This document shows positions 8,658 through 17,877 of a stretch of 64,000 bases of DNA, piece after piece (the stretch's first letter is position 1; the number at the start of each line of letters is the position of its first letter). This DNA is from Bog-473 sp963828505. GTDB taxonomy: Bacteria > Actinomycetota > Acidimicrobiia > Acidimicrobiales > RAAP-2. Position numbers and translations under genes: made by a program. The stretch lies in the NCBI GenBank assembly GCA_963828505.1, contig CAWHFM010000007.1, forward strand, positions 62,001 to 126,000, given 5' to 3'. A model generated the notes under the pieces. It did no database searches. It saw nothing but the letters and a program-made list of their open reading frames with translations, and was not told where the DNA came from.

Positions 8658-8690
8658 GTTGATCGGCCGCAGGTAGGTTGATCGACCGCA
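8658..8690. repeat. 14-bp imperfect direct repeat between tyrS and the oxygenase gene
   Basis: GTTGATCGGCCGCA (8658-8671) is repeated 19 bases later as GTTGATCGACCGCA (8677-8690), one mismatch. The second copy ends at the A of the oxygenase start codon. A TAGGTT box at 8675-8680 lies inside it, so the pair could be a regulator site or simply a local duplication. Confidence 0.35.
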
Positions 8691-10488
8691 TGGCGACGTC
8701 GCAGCCGATGGAGTGGTCGCCGCCTCTGCCGATGGAGGGGGCGCTCCCACCCGACCTTGAGGGGACGCTGTTCCGCGTCGGGCCGGGGGGTGCGGGCGCC
8801 GGGCTGGAGGCCGGGGCGCTGCACGCCATGGAGCTGCGCGACGGCAGGGCCGTCTCCTACGTCTCCCGCGCCTCGAGTGCGGACGAGGGGGTCTTCTGGC
8901 ACGCCGGCTCCGTACTGGCGCTCGCCGAGACGGGACTCCCCCTTCGCTACGACCGCTTCTTGGAGCCCGAGGAGCTCGGCGGAGAACTGCGGGTGCCCAT
9001 CGCCTCCCATGTCCGCCGGGTGGCCGCCGACGGATGCCGGATCCTCTTCTCGGTCGACGACGGACGCGGGACCGGTGAGCCGGGCGACGACGGCACGGCA
9101 CCACCGGCAGCGACGGCAGCGACCCCTCCGACCGCGAGACCTTCCTGCGCATCGGCGAGTGGGACGAGGCGGGCGACCTGCGCACCGCAATGGCCATCGG
9201 GCTCGAGCGGGCGACATGGCAACACGACATCGGGGTCACGGAGCGGCACGTGGTCTTCATCGAGTCGCCCACCCGAAGGCTGTCCCCGGCGAGCGACGGC
9301 GAGGGCGAGGGCGACGCCGACGGCGAGGATTCACGGTCCGCTTCGGTGCCGTTCGGCTGGGTGCCGGGCGCCGAGGGCTGGGTCGGCGTCGTGGCGCGAG
9401 GTGGCGACGGATCCGACGTGCAGTGGTTCAGTGTCCCCCCCTGCCTGGTGACCCACGTCCTCGGTGCGTGGGACGTGCCGGCGGAGGATCGCCGCGGCGG
9501 CGATGGCGGCGGTGGCGGCGGCGCAGGAAGGGAGCTGTACGTCTGCTGTTACCCGGCGCCCGAAGTGGGCCAGGCGGTGGACCTCGCCTCCTCCGTCGTC
9601 GGACCCGAAGGCATCGGATGCTGCCCGATCGGGGGCGGTGCGGCCGTGCTCCAACGCTGGCGGATGGAGGGCGACCGCCTGGAGCGCACGACGCTGGACG
9701 ATCGCGGTGTCGAGTACCCGCGGATGGACGCGGTGCTCGACGGCGCGGCGTTCCGCTATGGATACTGCGTCGAGACCTCACTGACCTCTCCGGGTGCGCC
9801 GGGCGCGCGTGCCCACGGCGGCGCTCAACTCGATCATCCGGGACTCCTGCGCTTCGACCTGGTTCGTGACGAGGTCACGTCGTGGAGTCCCGGAGACTGG
9901 CGGGCACCCAGCGAGCCGATCTTCGTGCGGGCAGCTGACGGCCGAGCCGATGACGAGGGCTGGCTCCTCAGCGTGGTCGACGATCCTGGCCGCGGCGGCA
10001 GCGACCTCTTCGTGCTCGACGCTTCCGATTTCGGGCGGCGACAACCCGAAGCGGTGATCCATCTGCCCGAGCGGTTGCCCTTCCGCAGTCACGGTGAATG
10101 GGTTCCGGCCGACCGGTACCGCACGCCGTACGCGCGACCGTTCTCCACCGCATGGCTCCGCCCACCGCGCTCGGCCACCCGAGCTCGAGGACCGTCTCGC
10201 GACGAACCGAGGCTCTCGTGGCAGGCGTGGCGCAGCACCAACGTGCTATCTCGGCCCATCAGAGCCAGTTGCTCGACGCCGTGGTCGAACTGGACCGGCG
10301 CCGGGCCTGGCGCGTCGACGGCGCCACGTCAATGGTGGCCTGGCTGGTGCAGCGCTGCGGCGTCAGCGCCGCCACGGCGCGCGAATGGGTGTCCGCGGCA
10401 GCCAGGCTCGAGTCCCTCCCGAAGATCTCCGATGCTCTGGCGCGGGGGAAGCTGTCCTTCGACCAGGTCAAGCCGCTGGTCGAGGTAG
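8690..10488 (+). pseudogene. Carotenoid oxygenase (RPE65/CCD family), frameshifted, with a read-through 3' end
   Basis: Two adjoining frames make one carotenoid cleavage dioxygenase. From ATG 8690 the first frame gives ALPPDLEGTLFRVGPGG and the first iron-ligand His in IASHVRR. Near 9100 the homology moves to the next frame (SDPSDRETFLRIGEWDEAGD), which supplies the other three ligands in WQHDIGVTE, CLVTHVLGAWD and RSHGEW, plus EPIFVRAADG and LFVLDASDF. The gap behaves like a one-base deletion in the GGCAGCGAC repeat. Family homology stops around 10110; the frame then reads on to 10488 through the DUF222-HNH gene without a stop of its own. All four His are kept, so it is either a recent lesion or a sequence error. 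Confidence 0.75.
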
Positions 10489-11357
10489 CCCGACCCGAGA
10501 CGGACGCCGAGCTCGCCGAGCAGGCGACCCGCTGGTCCGCCAAGCAGGTCCGTGAGCTCGCCATCGCGGCCCGGAAACAGTCGGACCAGCAGGCCAGCGG
10601 CACATACGCTCGCCGCTTCCTCCGTTTCGACGACCGTCGGCGCGGCATTGCCGCCGTCCTGCCCGACGAGCAGTACGCCGTGGTGAAACGTTCACTGCTG
10701 GCGCGCGCCGGTCTCCGCCGCCGTGATCGGACGCCGTTCGACCAGCGCGTGGCCGACTCGCTCCACGAGGTGTGCCGACGCGACCTCCAAGGTGTGGGCG
10801 GCGACCAACGCGGCACCGCGGCCCAGGACGGGAACGGGCCCGAGAGCCGGGCCGGCGGCATGCGCCGCAATCGGCCCACCGTGGTCGTTCACGCTGACCT
10901 GGCGCTGCTTGCCGGCGGCGAAGGGTCCGCCGAGCTCGACGTGCTCGGCCCGGTCTCGCGTGAGGTGGCACGGCGTCTGGCCTGTGACGCCAAGGTGCTC
11001 GTGTCGGCCGACGGGCCGGGTGGGCGGAGCCTGTCCCTCGGCCGTACCCGACGGGACCCGTCCGACGCCCAACGGATGGAGATCAGACGGCGGGACAAGG
11101 GCTGCCGCTTCCCGGGCTGCTCCTACACCGAGTTCACGGACGTCCATCACGTGGTCCACTGGGTCGACGGGGGCCGAACCGATCTCGACAACCTCGTGGA
11201 GCTGTGCGACCAGCATCACCGCTCGGTCCACGAGATGCATTGGAGGATCTCGGGTGACGCCAACGTCGAGCTCGCTTTCCGCAGCCCGACGGGACGGGTC
11301 TCCTACTCCACGCCGTCGCCGGCGTTCAGCGCAGCGCCAGGCGGACGGCCTGGGTGA
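10098..11357 (+). CDS. DUF222 / HNH endonuclease domain protein (13E12-repeat-like)
   Basis: About 419 residues. Residues 40-260 are the helical DUF222 region (LLDAVVELDRRRAW, GATSMVAWLVQRCGVS, AREWVSAAARLESLP), and residues 335-380 hold the HNH nuclease motif: CRFPGC, DVHHVVHWVDGG, DLDNLVELCDQHHR. Proteins of this type occur in many copies in actinobacteria and are carried by the REP13E12 repeats of mycobacteria, where they behave like selfish DNA; their activity is not settled. ATG 10098 or ATG 10152 may be used. The 5' end overlaps the oxygenase reading frame and the 3' end overlaps menD by about 30 bases, so the gene is squeezed between two older genes, as expected for an insertion. Confidence 0.88.
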   Translation: MGSGRPVPHAVRATVLHRMAPPTALGHPSSRTVSRRTEALVAGVAQHQRAISAHQSQLLDAVVELDRRRAWRVDGATSMVAWLVQRCGVSAATAREWVSAAARLESLPKISDALARGKLSFDQVKPLVEVARPETDAELAEQATRWSAKQVRELAIAARKQSDQQASGTYARRFLRFDDRRRGIAAVLPDEQYAVVKRSLLARAGLRRRDRTPFDQRVADSLHEVCRRDLQGVGGDQRGTAAQDGNGPESRAGGMRRNRPTVVVHADLALLAGGEGSAELDVLGPVSREVARRLACDAKVLVSADGPGGRSLSLGRTRRDPSDAQRMEIRRRDKGCRFPGCSYTEFTDVHHVVHWVDGGRTDLDNLVELCDQHHRSVHEMHWRISGDANVELAFRSPTGRVSYSTPSPAFSAAPGGRPG

Positions 11358-13002
11358 CCGAGTCGTGCAGCGCGACGTTCTCGGTTCGCCCCGGCACGAC
11401 GGCCCGGATCAGTGACGGCCCTCGACCCGAGGTGATGGCCTGAGAGAGCGCGACTTCGAGCTCGGCCCCCGTGCGGACCGCGTCGACGCGGAGGCCGAAG
11501 CCTTGCGCGACCTGCGAGAGGTCCGACGTCGGCGGCGTGGCGAAGAGGCGCTCGAAGACGGAGTGCTCGAGCTCCTTCGCTTGGGGGAGGAACGAGAAGA
11601 TCCCACCGCCGTCGTTGTCCGCCACGACGAAGGTGCACGGGCACTCGGGCACGTTGACCAATCCCGAGACGTCGTGGAGGAACGCCAGGTCGCCGAGGAG
11701 CGCCACCGTCGGCGTCCCGGTCTCCGGCTCTGCTGACGCCACGCCTAATGACGTCGACACCAGCCCGTCGATACCGTTCGCGCCGCGGTTGGCCAGCACC
11801 CGTGGCGGGCGCGCCGTGGCGGGAGCGAACCACTCGAGGTCGCGGATCGGCATGGATGCCGCGGCCACGAGCGTCGCACCCCGCTCGGCCGCCTGGAGGT
11901 AGGTGGCGCGGGCGAGTGACGGCTCGGTCAGGCCGTCGGCCAGGACCTCGTCGATCGCCGCCTGCGCTTTCTCCTCCATGGCGAGCCACGACGGGAGCCA
12001 TTCGTCGTCGCAGGGCACACCGTCGCGCCATGCGGCGTCCAGCCAGGCGTCGGGATCGCACCGATGGAACTCCGTGGCGATCCGGCCCGGGTCGGCCCAC
12101 CGCCACCAGGGATCGACCATGATCACCCGGGCGCCCCCGGCCGCCGCCGTGGCCAGATACGTCCCGAGAGCCTTCGACAACCACGGCTGGCCGAGGATGA
12201 CCACGGTGTCGGGCCGGGGAGGCGCCGTCCGCACGATGGCGTCGGCCGCGGCGATCGTGCCCGGGAGCCGACAGCGCGACAGGGGATCCGCCATCACCGG
12301 CCATCCGAGCCGGGCGCCGAGATCCCGAACGCGGGCGGCGTCGGGCGGTGAGGGCTGCTGACCACCGACGACGACGATCCCCCGCCCTTGGAGCGGCTCC
12401 CGCCCCGCGTCGGCCGTGACGGTGAGCCCGGCTCGGGCGAGGCGCGGACCGGATCGGGGCGGCAGAGTGTCCGCCTCCCCGGTGAGCGGTTCACGGAAGG
12501 CGAGATTGAGGTGGACCGGGCCCGGCCCCGACGGTCCCCAGCTCGCCTCGGCCATTGCCCGCGCCGCCAGCGGCCTCCATGAGCTCTCCTGCCCCGCCTC
12601 GGGCACGCCCGGCGCGAACGACCACCGGATCGCCCGGCCGAAGAGGTCGCCCTGTTCGATCGTTTGGGGCGCACCCGTCTCGTGGAGCTCAGGAGGCCGG
12701 TCGGCCGTGCAGACCACGAGCGGGATCCCGGCGTGGTGGGCCTCCACGACGGCGGCGTGGAGCTCCGCCGACGCGGTGCCGCTGGTGACGCAGACGACGG
12801 TGGGGCGACCGGTCTGCATGGTCAGGCCCAACGCGAAGAAGCCGGCGCTGCGCTCGTCGAGCTTGACCCGGGCTCGCATTCGTTGCGCCAGAGGGACGGC
12901 CAGCGGCGTCGACCTCGATCCGGGGCAGATCACCGCGTCGGTCACGCCGAGCCGTGCCCACTCGTCGACCAGGGTGGCGCAGAACGTGGCCTGTACGCTC
13001 AT
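11326..13002 (-). CDS. menD: 2-succinyl-5-enolpyruvyl-6-hydroxy-3-cyclohexene-1-carboxylate synthase
   Basis: 558 residues. Thiamine-diphosphate enzyme joining isochorismate and 2-oxoglutarate in menaquinone synthesis. Seen are the N-terminal DAVICPGSRSTPL, the catalytic-Glu region KLDERSAGFFALG, CTSGTAxAEL and CTADRPPELHETGAPQTI, and the C-terminal ThDP-binding LGDLAFLHDVSGL and FVVADNDGGGIFSFLPQ. ATG at 13000-13002 (MSVQATFC) is preferred; an ATG 12 bases further upstream is possible but would overlap the divergent menH start at 13008. Confidence 0.96.
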   Translation of the reverse strand: MSVQATFCATLVDEWARLGVTDAVICPGSRSTPLAVPLAQRMRARVKLDERSAGFFALGLTMQTGRPTVVCVTSGTASAELHAAVVEAHHAGIPLVVCTADRPPELHETGAPQTIEQGDLFGRAIRWSFAPGVPEAGQESSWRPLAARAMAEASWGPSGPGPVHLNLAFREPLTGEADTLPPRSGPRLARAGLTVTADAGREPLQGRGIVVVGGQQPSPPDAARVRDLGARLGWPVMADPLSRCRLPGTIAAADAIVRTAPPRPDTVVILGQPWLSKALGTYLATAAAGGARVIMVDPWWRWADPGRIATEFHRCDPDAWLDAAWRDGVPCDDEWLPSWLAMEEKAQAAIDEVLADGLTEPSLARATYLQAAERGATLVAAASMPIRDLEWFAPATARPPRVLANRGANGIDGLVSTSLGVASAEPETGTPTVALLGDLAFLHDVSGLVNVPECPCTFVVADNDGGGIFSFLPQAKELEHSVFERLFATPPTSDLSQVAQGFGLRVDAVRTGAELEVALSQAITSGRGPSLIRAVVPGRTENVALHDSVTQAVRLALR

Positions 13003-13007
13003 CCGTC

Positions 13008-13787
13008 GTGGCACTTCACGTCGAGGTGCGCGGATCGGGCCCTCCGCTGGTGATGCTCCACGGGTTCACCCAGACCGGACGGCTCTGGGGCCGCTTCGGC
13101 GAGACATTGGAAGGTCACCGCACGCTCGTCTCCGTGGATCTGCCCGGGCACGCCGGATCCGACGAGGTGCGCGCCGACCTCCCGACCACGGCTGCTCTCG
13201 TCGCCCATACGGTCCGTGAGGAGATCGGAGGCGAGCGTTGCGATCTGCTCGGCTATTCGCTGGGCGCGCGCGTCGCCCTCCACGTCGTGAGCGACGACGA
13301 CCTGGCCGTGGAACGGTTGGTCGTCATCGGGGCGACGGCGGGTCTGGAGAGTCCGGACTTGCGTGAACGGCGGCGTCGCACTGACGCCGAGTTGGCCGAC
13401 CGCCTCGAGGCCACGGGCGACGTCGCGGGCTTCATCAGGGACTGGCTGAGCGGGCCGATGTTCTCCGGCTTGCCCGAGGCGGCGGCCGGGGAGGAGGAAC
13501 GCCTCCGCAACACGGCCGGGGGGCTGGCGTCCAGCCTCCGCTTGTGCGGTGCGGGGACCCAAGAGCCGCTGTGGGACCGCATGGCAACTCTGCCCGGGCC
13601 GATGCTCGCCGTCGCCGGGATGACCGACAACCGCTATGCCGCCCACGCCATCCGACTGGCCCGCCTGGCCCCGCATGCCGTCGCGTCGCTGGTGACCGGT
13701 GCAGGGCATGCGGCGCATCTGGCCCAACCGGACACCGCGGCTCGGCTGGTCCTGCACTGGCTCGGGAACTCGCCGTCGGTCACCTGA
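13008..13787 (+). CDS. menH: MenH-like alpha/beta hydrolase (SHCHC synthase)
   Basis: 259 residues, single alpha/beta-hydrolase fold. The oxyanion region LVMLHGFTQTGRLW lies near residue 14, the nucleophile elbow GYSLGAR (Ser near residue 84), and the catalytic His in TGAGHAAHLAQP near the end. MenH removes pyruvate from the MenD product. Its place, divergent from menD and beside menA, menB and menE, supports the specific assignment over a generic hydrolase. The GTG at 13008 lies 5 bases from the menD start, so at least one of the pair is probably read from a leaderless mRNA. Confidence 0.9.
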   Translation: MALHVEVRGSGPPLVMLHGFTQTGRLWGRFGETLEGHRTLVSVDLPGHAGSDEVRADLPTTAALVAHTVREEIGGERCDLLGYSLGARVALHVVSDDDLAVERLVVIGATAGLESPDLRERRRRTDAELADRLEATGDVAGFIRDWLSGPMFSGLPEAAAGEEERLRNTAGGLASSLRLCGAGTQEPLWDRMATLPGPMLAVAGMTDNRYAAHAIRLARLAPHAVASLVTGAGHAAHLAQPDTAARLVLHWLGNSPSVT

Positions 13788-13801
13788 ACCCCGTCGGGTT
13801 C

Positions 13802-14785
13802 TCACAGGAGCAATCCGACGGTGAGCAACGCCCCGGCGACGATCTGGAGTCGGGCGGTCCGCCCGAGCATCGGCAGGAGTGCTCGGCCGGTCTCCTGGCC
13901 GAGGGCCAGGCGAAGAGGGGCCACCGCCAGCGGGGCCGCGGCAAGGGCGATCAGAACCCAGACCCGGTCGAGCGCGAGAACGCCTACGGCCAGCGCCGTT
14001 GCCGCCAAGGTGGCGGCGTAGAGACGGCCGCCGTTCTCTCGTCCCAGACGGACGGCGAGGGTCTTCTTCCCGGACACGGCGTCGGTGTCGACGTCGCGCA
14101 GGTTGTTCGCCTCCAGGAGGGCGGCGGCGAGGAGACCGACGGGAACACCGGCCCAGAGCGCGAACGCCCAGTCGTAATGGTACGTGACGGTGTGGACCCC
14201 GAGCGCCACGTCGAACGGAGCGTGCTGCACGTAGGCGGATCCCGCGGTCGCGACCAGCCCGAAGAAAACGAAGACGAAGACCTCGCCGAATCCGAGATAG
14301 CCGTAGGGCTTGGGACCACCGGTGTACGCCCACCCGGCAAGACCGCACAGGAGCCCGAGCGGGACCAACCACCACGTCACACGCGCCGCCAGGATCAGCC
14401 CGGCGACTCCGGCGATCCCGAAGGAAACGAGCGCGGCCACTTTGACCTGGTGCACCGTGGCGATCCGTCCGGCCACCAGGCGCAGCGGCCCGACGCGCTG
14501 CTCGTCGGTTCCCCGGACCCCGTCGGCGTAGTCGTTGACGAAGTTCGTACCGATCTGGATCGCCAGGGCCACGACCAGAGCCAGCACGGCGTTCAACCAG
14601 GAGAGGTCCCGATCGAACCCGAGGCACGCGGCGGCGGAGCACGCTCCACCCGAGGGCGCCGCGCTGAGGGCCAGGTGTCCACTCGAGAGGTAGCCCGCGG
14701 CGGTCCCGACGGCGACGGGAACGACGGCGGCCGGAAGGGTGCGCGGGCGCGAGCCAGCGAACCACTGCTTGGCGGTGGGGCTCAC
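13802..14785 (-). CDS. menA: 1,4-dihydroxy-2-naphthoate polyprenyltransferase
   Basis: 327 residues, integral membrane UbiA-family prenyltransferase attaching the polyprenyl tail to DHNA. The first Asp-rich motif is NFVNDYADGVRGTD, the second is NNLRDVDTDAVSGKKTL, with about eight hydrophobic segments. GTG at 14783-14785 starts MSPTAKQWFAGSRPRTLP, the typical MenA N-terminus, and overlaps the menB stop by 4 bases; the open frame upstream is a menB shadow. The 3' end is convergent with menH, 14 bases apart. Confidence 0.95.
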   Translation of the reverse strand: MSPTAKQWFAGSRPRTLPAAVVPVAVGTAAGYLSSGHLALSAAPSGGACSAAACLGFDRDLSWLNAVLALVVALAIQIGTNFVNDYADGVRGTDEQRVGPLRLVAGRIATVHQVKVAALVSFGIAGVAGLILAARVTWWLVPLGLLCGLAGWAYTGGPKPYGYLGFGEVFVFVFFGLVATAGSAYVQHAPFDVALGVHTVTYHYDWAFALWAGVPVGLLAAALLEANNLRDVDTDAVSGKKTLAVRLGRENGGRLYAATLAATALAVGVLALDRVWVLIALAAAPLAVAPLRLALGQETGRALLPMLGRTARLQIVAGALLTVGLLL

Positions 14786-15672
14786 GGACGGCGCGGGAAT
14801 CGGGAGAAATCGGGCTTGCGATGCTCCACGAAGGCGTTGCGACCCTCCTGCCCTTCCTCCGTCATGTAGAAGAGCATCGTCGCGTCCCCCGCGAGCTGCT
14901 GCACGCCGGCGAGGCCGTCGTCGGCTGCGTTCATGCCCGCCTTGATCATCCGGAGGGCGATCGGTGAGAGGGTCATGATCTGGCGGCACCACGCCACCGT
15001 TTCGCGCTCGAGGTCCTCGAGAGGAACGACCGTGTTGACGAGCCCCCATTCGAGAGCCTGCGCCGCGTCGTACTGGCGGCAGAGGAACCAGACTTCCTTG
15101 GCCCGTTTGAGACCGATGGTGCGGGCCAGGATGGAGGAGCCGTACCCACCGTCGAAGCTGCCCACCTTCGGCCCGGTCTGGCCGAAGCGCGCATTGTCCG
15201 CGGCGATGGTCAGGTCACAGACCAGGTGCAGAATGTGACCTCCACCGATGGCGTAGCCCGCCACCATGGCCACGATCGGCTTCGGGATCCGGCGCATCAG
15301 GACCTGAAGGTCGAGGACGTTCAGCCGCCCGATGCCGCGTTCGGCTACGGCATCGTCCCCGATGTAGCCGTCGTCGCCGCGGATCTTCTGATCCCCGCCC
15401 GAGCAGAAGGCGTCGGGACCTTCGCCGCACAGGATGATGACACCGACGTCCGGGTCGTCGCGAGCGGCGGTGAAGGCCTCGGTGAGTTCGAAGAGTGTCT
15501 GGGGCCGGAACGCATTGCGGACCTCGGGCCGGCAGATGGTCAACTTGGCGATGCCGTCGGCCACCTCGAACCGAATGTCCCTGAACGTCCCGCGAGCCTG
15601 CCAAGCAGGTGCCGGGAGCCCGCGGAGTTCATGGAGCGGATCGTGTGGTGGACCAGTGACCACGGTGTGCAC
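14782..15672 (-). CDS. menB: 1,4-dihydroxy-2-naphthoyl-CoA synthase
   Basis: 296 residues, crotonase superfamily. Ring closure of o-succinylbenzoyl-CoA in menaquinone synthesis. MenB-specific segments are FCSGGDQKIRGDDGYIG, AGYAIGGGHILHLVCDLTIAADNA, FGQTGPKVGSFDGGYGSS and the C-terminal MLFYMTEEGQEGRNAFVEHRKPDF. The first GTG (15670-15672) overlaps the divergent menE start; a GTG 9 bases downstream is an alternative. It forms a menB-menA unit by a 4-base overlap. Confidence 0.96.
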   Translation of the reverse strand: MHTVVTGPPHDPLHELRGLPAPAWQARGTFRDIRFEVADGIAKLTICRPEVRNAFRPQTLFELTEAFTAARDDPDVGVIILCGEGPDAFCSGGDQKIRGDDGYIGDDAVAERGIGRLNVLDLQVLMRRIPKPIVAMVAGYAIGGGHILHLVCDLTIAADNARFGQTGPKVGSFDGGYGSSILARTIGLKRAKEVWFLCRQYDAAQALEWGLVNTVVPLEDLERETVAWCRQIMTLSPIALRMIKAGMNAADDGLAGVQQLAGDATMLFYMTEEGQEGRNAFVEHRKPDFSRFPRRP

Positions 15673-16947
15673 GGCGACCTACGCTACTGTCCGGTGCCCG
15701 AGCTCGTTGCACTCGACCTACCCGGCGGACGAGGGTTCGTCGACGCGCTGCGAGCCATTTGGGACACCGGGGACGCGGCCGCACCGCTCGATCCCCGGCT
15801 TCCGGCCGAGGCGCGACGGATCGTCGTCGATGCGCTCCGCCCGACGCGGATCGTCACCTCGGACGGCGAGCAGCATGCGCTGACCGGTGGGATCCCCGTC
15901 GAGGAGGGCGACGCGCTCGTCGTCGCCACGTCGGGCACCTCGCGACATCCGAGAGGCGTCGTGCTGACCCACGACGCGGTCCTGGCATCGGCGTGGGCCA
16001 CGTCGAAGAGGCTGGCGGTGGATCCGAAAAGCCACACCTGGTTGGCCTGCTTGCCGTTGGCGCACATCGGCGGCCTCTCCGTGGTCACGCGTTCCATCCT
16101 CACCGAGACACCGGTGCTGGTGATCCCCGGCTTCGAAGCCGAGACCGTCGAGGAGATCGGACGGACCGGCCGGGCCACCCACGTCTCTCTGGTGGCGACG
16201 GCACTGCACCGTCTCGACCCCTCGGTCTTCACCTGCGTGCTGTTGGGAGGGAGCAGGGTACCGGCGAACCTGCCGCCGAACGCCGTGGCGACGTACGGCA
16301 TGACCGAGACCGGCTCCGGCGTGGTGTACGACGGAGTCCCGCTCGACGCGGTGGAGATCGCCGTTCGTGACGTGCCGGACGGGGACAAGGTCGCGGACGC
16401 GGACGAGGTCGCGGTCGCGGACGGTGTTCCGCCCGAGGGAGAGATCCTCGTCCGCGCCCCCACGCTGCTGCGCTGCTACCGGGACGGAAGTGACGGTCGT
16501 GTCGTCGGTCCCGATGGGGAGCGGTCGTGGTTCGCCACCGGCGACGCGGGCCGGCTGGACGGCAGCGGCATCCTGACCGTCTCGGGACGACTGGACGACG
16601 TCATCGTCACCGGCGGTGAAAAGGTCTGGCCGGACCTCGTGGAACGCATCGTCATCACGCACCCGGGCGTCTCGGACGTCGCCGTCTGGAAGCGCGCTGA
16701 TCCCGAGTGGGGTGACCGGGTCGTGGCCTGGGTCGTCCCGACAACAGTGGGACGATCGCACGAGCAATTCCGCGACATGTTCGTCGAGGTTCGTGAGATG
16801 GTCTCCGAGCAGCTGGCTCCATGGGCTGCTCCGAAAGAGGTGGTCCTCATGGAGGAGCTCCCGCGCAACCCCGCTGGCAAGGTGCGCCGACGCATGCTCA
16901 ATCCGGAGACTTCGTCGCCGCGGACGAGCGCCGGATCGGCGGAGTGA
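15631..16947 (+). CDS. menE: o-succinylbenzoate-CoA ligase (AMP-binding)
   Basis: About 438 residues, short for an acyl-CoA ligase but usual for actinobacterial MenE. AMP-forming motifs are all present: VATSGTSRHPRGVVLTH (P-loop-like), TYGMTETGSGV, FATGDAGRLD, SGRLDDVIVTGGEKVWP and the C-terminal catalytic Lys in PRNPAGKVRRR. A low-complexity insert of alternating Asp/Ala/Val (DGDKVADADEVAVADG) sits near residue 250. The ATG at 15631 has GGAG four bases upstream but overlaps the divergent menB 5' end by about 40 bases; GTG 15667 is an alternative. Confidence 0.93.
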   Translation: MERIVWWTSDHGVHGDLRYCPVPELVALDLPGGRGFVDALRAIWDTGDAAAPLDPRLPAEARRIVVDALRPTRIVTSDGEQHALTGGIPVEEGDALVVATSGTSRHPRGVVLTHDAVLASAWATSKRLAVDPKSHTWLACLPLAHIGGLSVVTRSILTETPVLVIPGFEAETVEEIGRTGRATHVSLVATALHRLDPSVFTCVLLGGSRVPANLPPNAVATYGMTETGSGVVYDGVPLDAVEIAVRDVPDGDKVADADEVAVADGVPPEGEILVRAPTLLRCYRDGSDGRVVGPDGERSWFATGDAGRLDGSGILTVSGRLDDVIVTGGEKVWPDLVERIVITHPGVSDVAVWKRADPEWGDRVVAWVVPTTVGRSHEQFRDMFVEVREMVSEQLAPWAAPKEVVLMEELPRNPAGKVRRRMLNPETSSPRTSAGSAE

Positions 16948-16971
16948 AGAGCACCGCCCGCGACCGCGCTG

Positions 16972-17877
16972 CTACCAGTCGGCGCGGCGCAGCTGCGCGG
17001 TCAGCCGCTGCAGCTTGTCGGGGTTGGTGACGACCCGGACGCCGACGATGAGGCCGTCCATGATGTCGAGGACGAGAGCGTTGACCACCGATCCGTCGTG
17101 GACGAAGACGGTCGCCGCCTGGCCGTTGAGGACGGCGGCGCGAGGCGTACCCTGGGCCTTCTTGGCCACGTGCAGGAGGAAGCGAGAGCTTCGCGTCGCT
17201 CCGACGACGGGACGCACCGCCGCCCGAACCTTTCCCCCGCCGTCGGTCCAGACGACCACGTCGTCGGAGAGCATCGCCAGGAGGCCCGAGAGGTCGCCGG
17301 TCCCACAGGCAGCCAGGAAGCGATCGGTGAGCTCTCGCCCGTGCTCCAGATCGGCATCGAAGCGCTGCCGACGGAGCTCGACGTGCTGTCGCGCCCGGAC
17401 GGCGAGCTGGCGGCATGCCGCGGCGCTGCGTCCCAGCGACAGCGCCACCTCGTCGAAGGAGTACCCGAAGACGTCGTGGAGCAGGTAGGCGGCTCGCTCC
17501 GGCGGCGTGAGCTCCTCGAGCAGGACGAGAAAAGCCAAGGAGAGAGAATCGGCCTGCTCGACCGCGGACGATTCGTCGACGACCACGGGTTCGGGGAGCC
17601 ATGGCCCTGAGTACGTGACCCGACGAGCCCGCGCCGACTCCAGCTCGTCGAGGCAGAGCCTGGTGACCACGGTCACCAGGTAGGCGCGAGTCGATCGGAC
17701 GGGCTCGCTCCCCCGCCTGAGCCACCTGACGCTGGCCTCTTGGACCATGTCCTCGGCGTCCGCGGCGCTGCCCAGCATCCGGTAGGCGATCCCGAAGAGC
17801 AACGGCCGCCACTGCTCGAAGGCCGCGGCGTCGGACTCGGCGTCCGGCGTGCCGGTGGACCGGTCAGGCAAAGGCAC
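16972..17877 (-). CDS. ECF41-family RNA polymerase sigma factor with SnoaL-like C-terminal domain
   Basis: 301 residues. Region 2 (FGIAYRMLGSAADAEDMVQEASVRWLR) and region 4 (ERAAYLLHDVFGYSFDEVALSLGRS) are those of an ECF sigma factor. The C-terminal 110 residues are a SnoaL/NTF2-like domain carrying WTDGGGK near residue 210 and NPDKL near residue 284. DGGGR/K and NPDKL are the two hallmark motifs of ECF41, in which this domain regulates the sigma factor in place of an anti-sigma. GTG 17877 (or GTG 17898) starts the gene inside the end of the AhpD-like gene, so the two are co-transcribed from the promoter at 18473-18499. Confidence 0.93.
   Translation of the reverse strand: MPLPDRSTGTPDAESDAAAFEQWRPLLFGIAYRMLGSAADAEDMVQEASVRWLRRGSEPVRSTRAYLVTVVTRLCLDELESARARRVTYSGPWLPEPVVVDESSAVEQADSLSLAFLVLLEELTPPERAAYLLHDVFGYSFDEVALSLGRSAAACRQLAVRARQHVELRRQRFDADLEHGRELTDRFLAACGTGDLSGLLAMLSDDVVVWTDGGGKVRAAVRPVVGATRSSRFLLHVAKKAQGTPRAAVLNGQAATVFVHDGSVVNALVLDIMDGLIVGVRVVTNPDKLQRLTAQLRRADW

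Noticed and set aside
9060..9190. Programmed ribosomal frameshift in the carotenoid oxygenase
   Set aside because: No slippery heptamer or clear downstream pseudoknot; the family does not use frameshifting, so an indel is simpler.
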